This document shows positions 13,501 to 14,940 of a DNA stretch of 14,940 nt, one piece after another. Source of the DNA: Verrucomicrobia bacterium UBA1263. GTDB taxonomy: Bacteria; Verrucomicrobiota; Verrucomicrobiia; Limisphaerales; UBA1412. The stretch is taken from the NCBI GenBank assembly GCA_002308515.1, contig DBVN01000013.1, positions 1,169-16,108 of the forward strand, given 5' to 3'. The position numbers and the translations under genes were made by a program. The notes below the pieces were generated by a model. The model was not told the origin of the DNA. It was given only the letters and a program-made list of their open reading frames with translations, and searched no databases. The first letter of the stretch is position 1. Every line of letters begins with the position of its first letter.

Positions 13501-14940
13501 TGGAATAAAGACAATTCTTGGCGCGTTCCTCTGTATAGTTCAAACTGGGAACGATATCCACTTTTTTCTCTACCAGATATTGATATGCCTGAGTAAGAGG
13601 GACATTGATATAGTCTATATCCCAGTTGAATATCTCCGCCAGGCGATCCATGTATTCACATATATAACCACGCAGCTTGTTCTCATAGATGCAGACTCTT
13701 ACCCGGTTTTTAACAGACGAGGACCGATCCAGATACTGATTCGCCAGCCGATCCAGAAACGACTGCTCATAGATCTTGATATATTCGATCGTCTGATTCA
13801 ATTCCCTGAAAATATCCTCTTTTCCGCGCGGCACGGCAAAATAGAGATAGCTCTCGCCGCAGATGGCTGCTTCCTTTATTCCGCTCAGTTTTTGCAGCTG
13901 CGCGGTGACCATCATATCGATTTTCCCGTCTTTCAGTGCCTGGAGGGTTTCCATCTCAGTGGGATATTCCACTGTTTTGTACTGGAGAAGATAGCGGTTG
14001 GCAAATTCCGCCAATTTATTTGTACATCCCAAAGTACAAGGCACATAACCTATCTTGAGAATGGTATTGTTTGGCCAGTTTTTTGGGTCGTTCTTTATGA
14101 AAACGTCATTATCTTCGCGAGTCAGCAGCGTTGTCTTGAATTTGCCTATCGGCTGCTGGGGGAAATCCATCACCTTCTGATATTCCTCATTTTTGATAAT
14201 GCCGCAGATGATATCCTGGGTGTGAAGGAATTCCTCGTGAGCCAGCGTTCCTTCCAGATCCACCTCTATATCCCAGTCATTGATCTGACCGATCCGGTGC
14301 AGATACTCCTGGATGTACTTGGATAAGTGCCGGTCTTGTTCATGGGACTCATCAATGAACAGGGGACAGACAGCGCGTACTTTTGGGATTGTGTAGTGTT
14401 TGCCGTACAGATCCTTCAGCACATCGGGCTTGTCGGTGAAAAGACGATCCAGGGCGTTGTCCAGTTCATTCAGTAGTTCCTGATCCCCTTTTTTGACAGC
14501 GAAGTAAAAAGGCTGAGGAGTCATTTTCTCGAAGATCACTTCATTTTGGATGCGGCGCAGACTATCAGTCACGATGGCGTCTATTTCTTCGGTCTGAAGA
14601 GCTTTTTCCATCTCTTTGACATTTTCAAAATAAACCGGAGTATAGTAGAACTCATGTCTTACCGTGAACTTATGGAAAATCTCATTCCAGCTGCTGTTCA
14701 GGATCATTCCCACACGAAGATGATTCCAATTTTTATAATCCCTGGGCTGATATTTATTCTGTCCCTCTTTGAAAGTCAGGATGGTACAGCCCATTCCCAG
14801 TGGATGCCGTGAAAAATCAAAATACTCCAGATTTTCCGTGGTTTTCTCTATACCGCTGAGCAGTTCGATCTCGCCGGACTCCAGCATATCCACCATGTGG
14901 GACCAGCCATCCTCGTAACCGATATATTCATATTCCCAGC
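10553..14940 (-). CDS. Hybrid sensor histidine kinase with four tandem solute-binding modules, 5'-truncated
   Basis: Membrane sensor kinase, at least 1461 residues. The ATG at 14896 is internal: the frame stays open to the window edge and reads WEYEYIGYEDGWSH before it, a normal SBP_bac_3 segment. Numbering below counts from 14896. Four periplasmic solute-binding-like modules lie at about 1-170 (its start missing), 172-393, 397-605 and 624-845. One membrane segment follows (858-878), then a GAF domain (about 905-1050). HisKA carries the phospho-acceptor His1082 in CVSHDIRTPLNA. HATPase carries the N box (LLGNAVKFT, Asn1199), DTGIGI (1233-1238) and GTGLGL (1261-1266). The receiver has Asp1334-Asp1335, phospho-acceptor Asp1379 in TDMWMPGMSG and Lys1429. 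The layout resembles BvgS/EvgS, which have two such modules, but there is no Hpt domain, so the next phosphotransfer partner is elsewhere. It is convergent to the LRR gene. Ligands are unknown. Domain calls are firm. Confidence 0.95.
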   Translation of the reverse strand, partial: WEYEYIGYEDGWSHMVDMLESGEIELLSGIEKTTENLEYFDFSRHPLGMGCTILTFKEGQNKYQPRDYKNWNHLRVGMILNSSWNEIFHKFTVRHEFYYTPVYFENVKEMEKALQTEEIDAIVTDSLRRIQNEVIFEKMTPQPFYFAVKKGDQELLNELDNALDRLFTDKPDVLKDLYGKHYTIPKVRAVCPLFIDESHEQDRHLSKYIQEYLHRIGQINDWDIEVDLEGTLAHEEFLHTQDIICGIIKNEEYQKVMDFPQQPIGKFKTTLLTREDNDVFIKNDPKNWPNNTILKIGYVPCTLGCTNKLAEFANRYLLQYKTVEYPTEMETLQALKDGKIDMMVTAQLQKLSGIKEAAICGESYLYFAVPRGKEDIFRELNQTIEYIKIYEQSFLDRLANQYLDRSSSVKNRVRVCIYENKLRGYICEYMDRLAEIFNWDIDYINVPLTQAYQYLVEKKVDIVPSLNYTEERAKNCLYSNLDFEVIYFFLATTQDNKKMRPNQLRSWNNARIAMLDGSLTGNSLRLFLNQHDIKCQFQYYRSLKNAEQSVLDGINDAVYTFTPQGFKPLAVFPSELTYLCINKDKPELKDQIDRGMSYIKRTDPGFRLRLMERHFPAFNSDILMLDNEEIKALHDFEGHTIRVDISPEIPPLKRYDPDNKEASGFVRRLLDEVHNNTGLNFKYLPPATSKEARDRLLHGKSDIWVGFGGDTSPLGETVTSKTSIYIPLVKVFHKNYIDTESENKVVAIATNDFVLRSLFNNDLQEKVVFCPNREACYHAIRSGQADYMIDTLQSAQYTLWKDNQYSELVFKSTLPNEYDDPLKFIYSVQLNETIRNVIDKTLKSFTQDQIHNYLQAVTFTSVKKPLMTSAQLLYLIAAIIGISLLVILVFFYRNIALQRKQLITQKSTTDCLEKLLVENQHFEKAIKEIISILLRYFNAPLGWFARYEEDGMQLDAMVGFDKEIDPNCLKGMPADKFKQWKQTQEKAGIQLVYDGCAPDKMLGVREWDDYLFSQQIKTICTATIKQNNAICGNIAIGFKDTRRELTPTETHMLEYFQHVMEAALERKEMINNLTMERDRAVQADKAKSFFFACVSHDIRTPLNAIIGFSELMRYGDLDPEDQSAYLENIVFNSNVLMELVNNILDLSKLDAKSMVYDYEFCDFRELCNKVIKAFAHRAATENLALNLVCPSRLPALNIDVQRIYQILFNLLGNAVKFTKQGSITLTVDCKPVGNDPTKVNLMFAVADTGIGIEEKHFKSIFKPFLQIQNMTQTGGTGLGLSICTLIVEQMGGTIDVQSEVGKGSTFTVKLNALDSQPLESDEEEHIKAEKKEDRTNTASEVTSLLLVDDVAMNLKVLEALCRKTGITDIVKAQSGDEALEILKERHFSAVLTDMWMPGMSGVEFAKHIRDDENLKGIPIYLITADVEFLKHYKKEGFSGCLTKPVTLEKLQEILSKSKTRL

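Noticed and set aside
13430..14326. Long + strand open frame (298 codons) opposite the solute-binding modules
   Set aside because: It is antisense to clear SBP_bac_3-like coding sequence, and no domain is recognisable.
14894..14896. ATG at 14896 as the kinase start
   Set aside because: The open frame continues to the edge with a normal solute-binding segment (WEYEYIGYEDGWSH), and a start here would leave no signal peptide or first half-domain.

Overview
The window looks like chromosome from a Gram-negative bacterium of the PVC group, most likely Lentisphaerota (Victivallales-like); this is inference. Three things point there. The C-terminus of the Gfo/Idh/MocA oxidoreductase (NEYLNPPARKGWEV) is of a type I associate with Lentisphaerae, Planctomycetes and Verrucomicrobia. 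One secreted protein has an N-terminal domain and an 'S-DLVNWE...FFRVK' tail typical of Verrucomicrobia/Lentisphaerae exported proteins. Small palindromes of the form CCGGGGGT...ACCCCCGG lie at a gene end. No phage, transposon, CRISPR array, tRNA or rRNA was found.

Layout: (1) 2-1222, + strand, the 3' part of a Gfo/Idh/MocA oxidoreductase, closed by a strong intrinsic terminator at 1244-1275. (2) 1288-3840, + strand, an exported GH106-type glycoside hydrolase (probable alpha-L-rhamnosidase) whose start abuts that terminator. (3) 3881-6445, + strand, a complete mutS. (4) 6597-8726 and 8738-10342, + strand, a tight two-gene unit for secreted proteins: a Cthe_2159-type carbohydrate-binding beta-helix protein and a BspA-type leucine-rich-repeat protein, closed by a terminator at 10370-10397. 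(5) 10398-10552, a convergent intergenic stretch carrying three stem-loops in a row. (6) 10553-14940, - strand, a very large hybrid sensor histidine kinase whose 5' end lies outside the window. It has four tandem periplasmic solute-binding (SBP_bac_3-like) modules, one membrane segment, GAF, HisKA, HATPase and a receiver domain.

Taken together, the window suggests a saccharide-using, surface-protein-rich lifestyle: an exported rhamnosidase beside a sugar oxidoreductase, a secreted polysaccharide-binding/LRR pair, and a multi-ligand periplasmic sensor. mutS is a housekeeping gene between them. The items most worth a second look are the four-module sensor kinase, the secreted beta-helix/LRR pair with its uncharacterised N-terminal domain, the stem-loop cluster at 10446-10547, and the terminator sitting against the GH106 start codon. 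I see no clear evidence of a wholly new defence or mobile system here.
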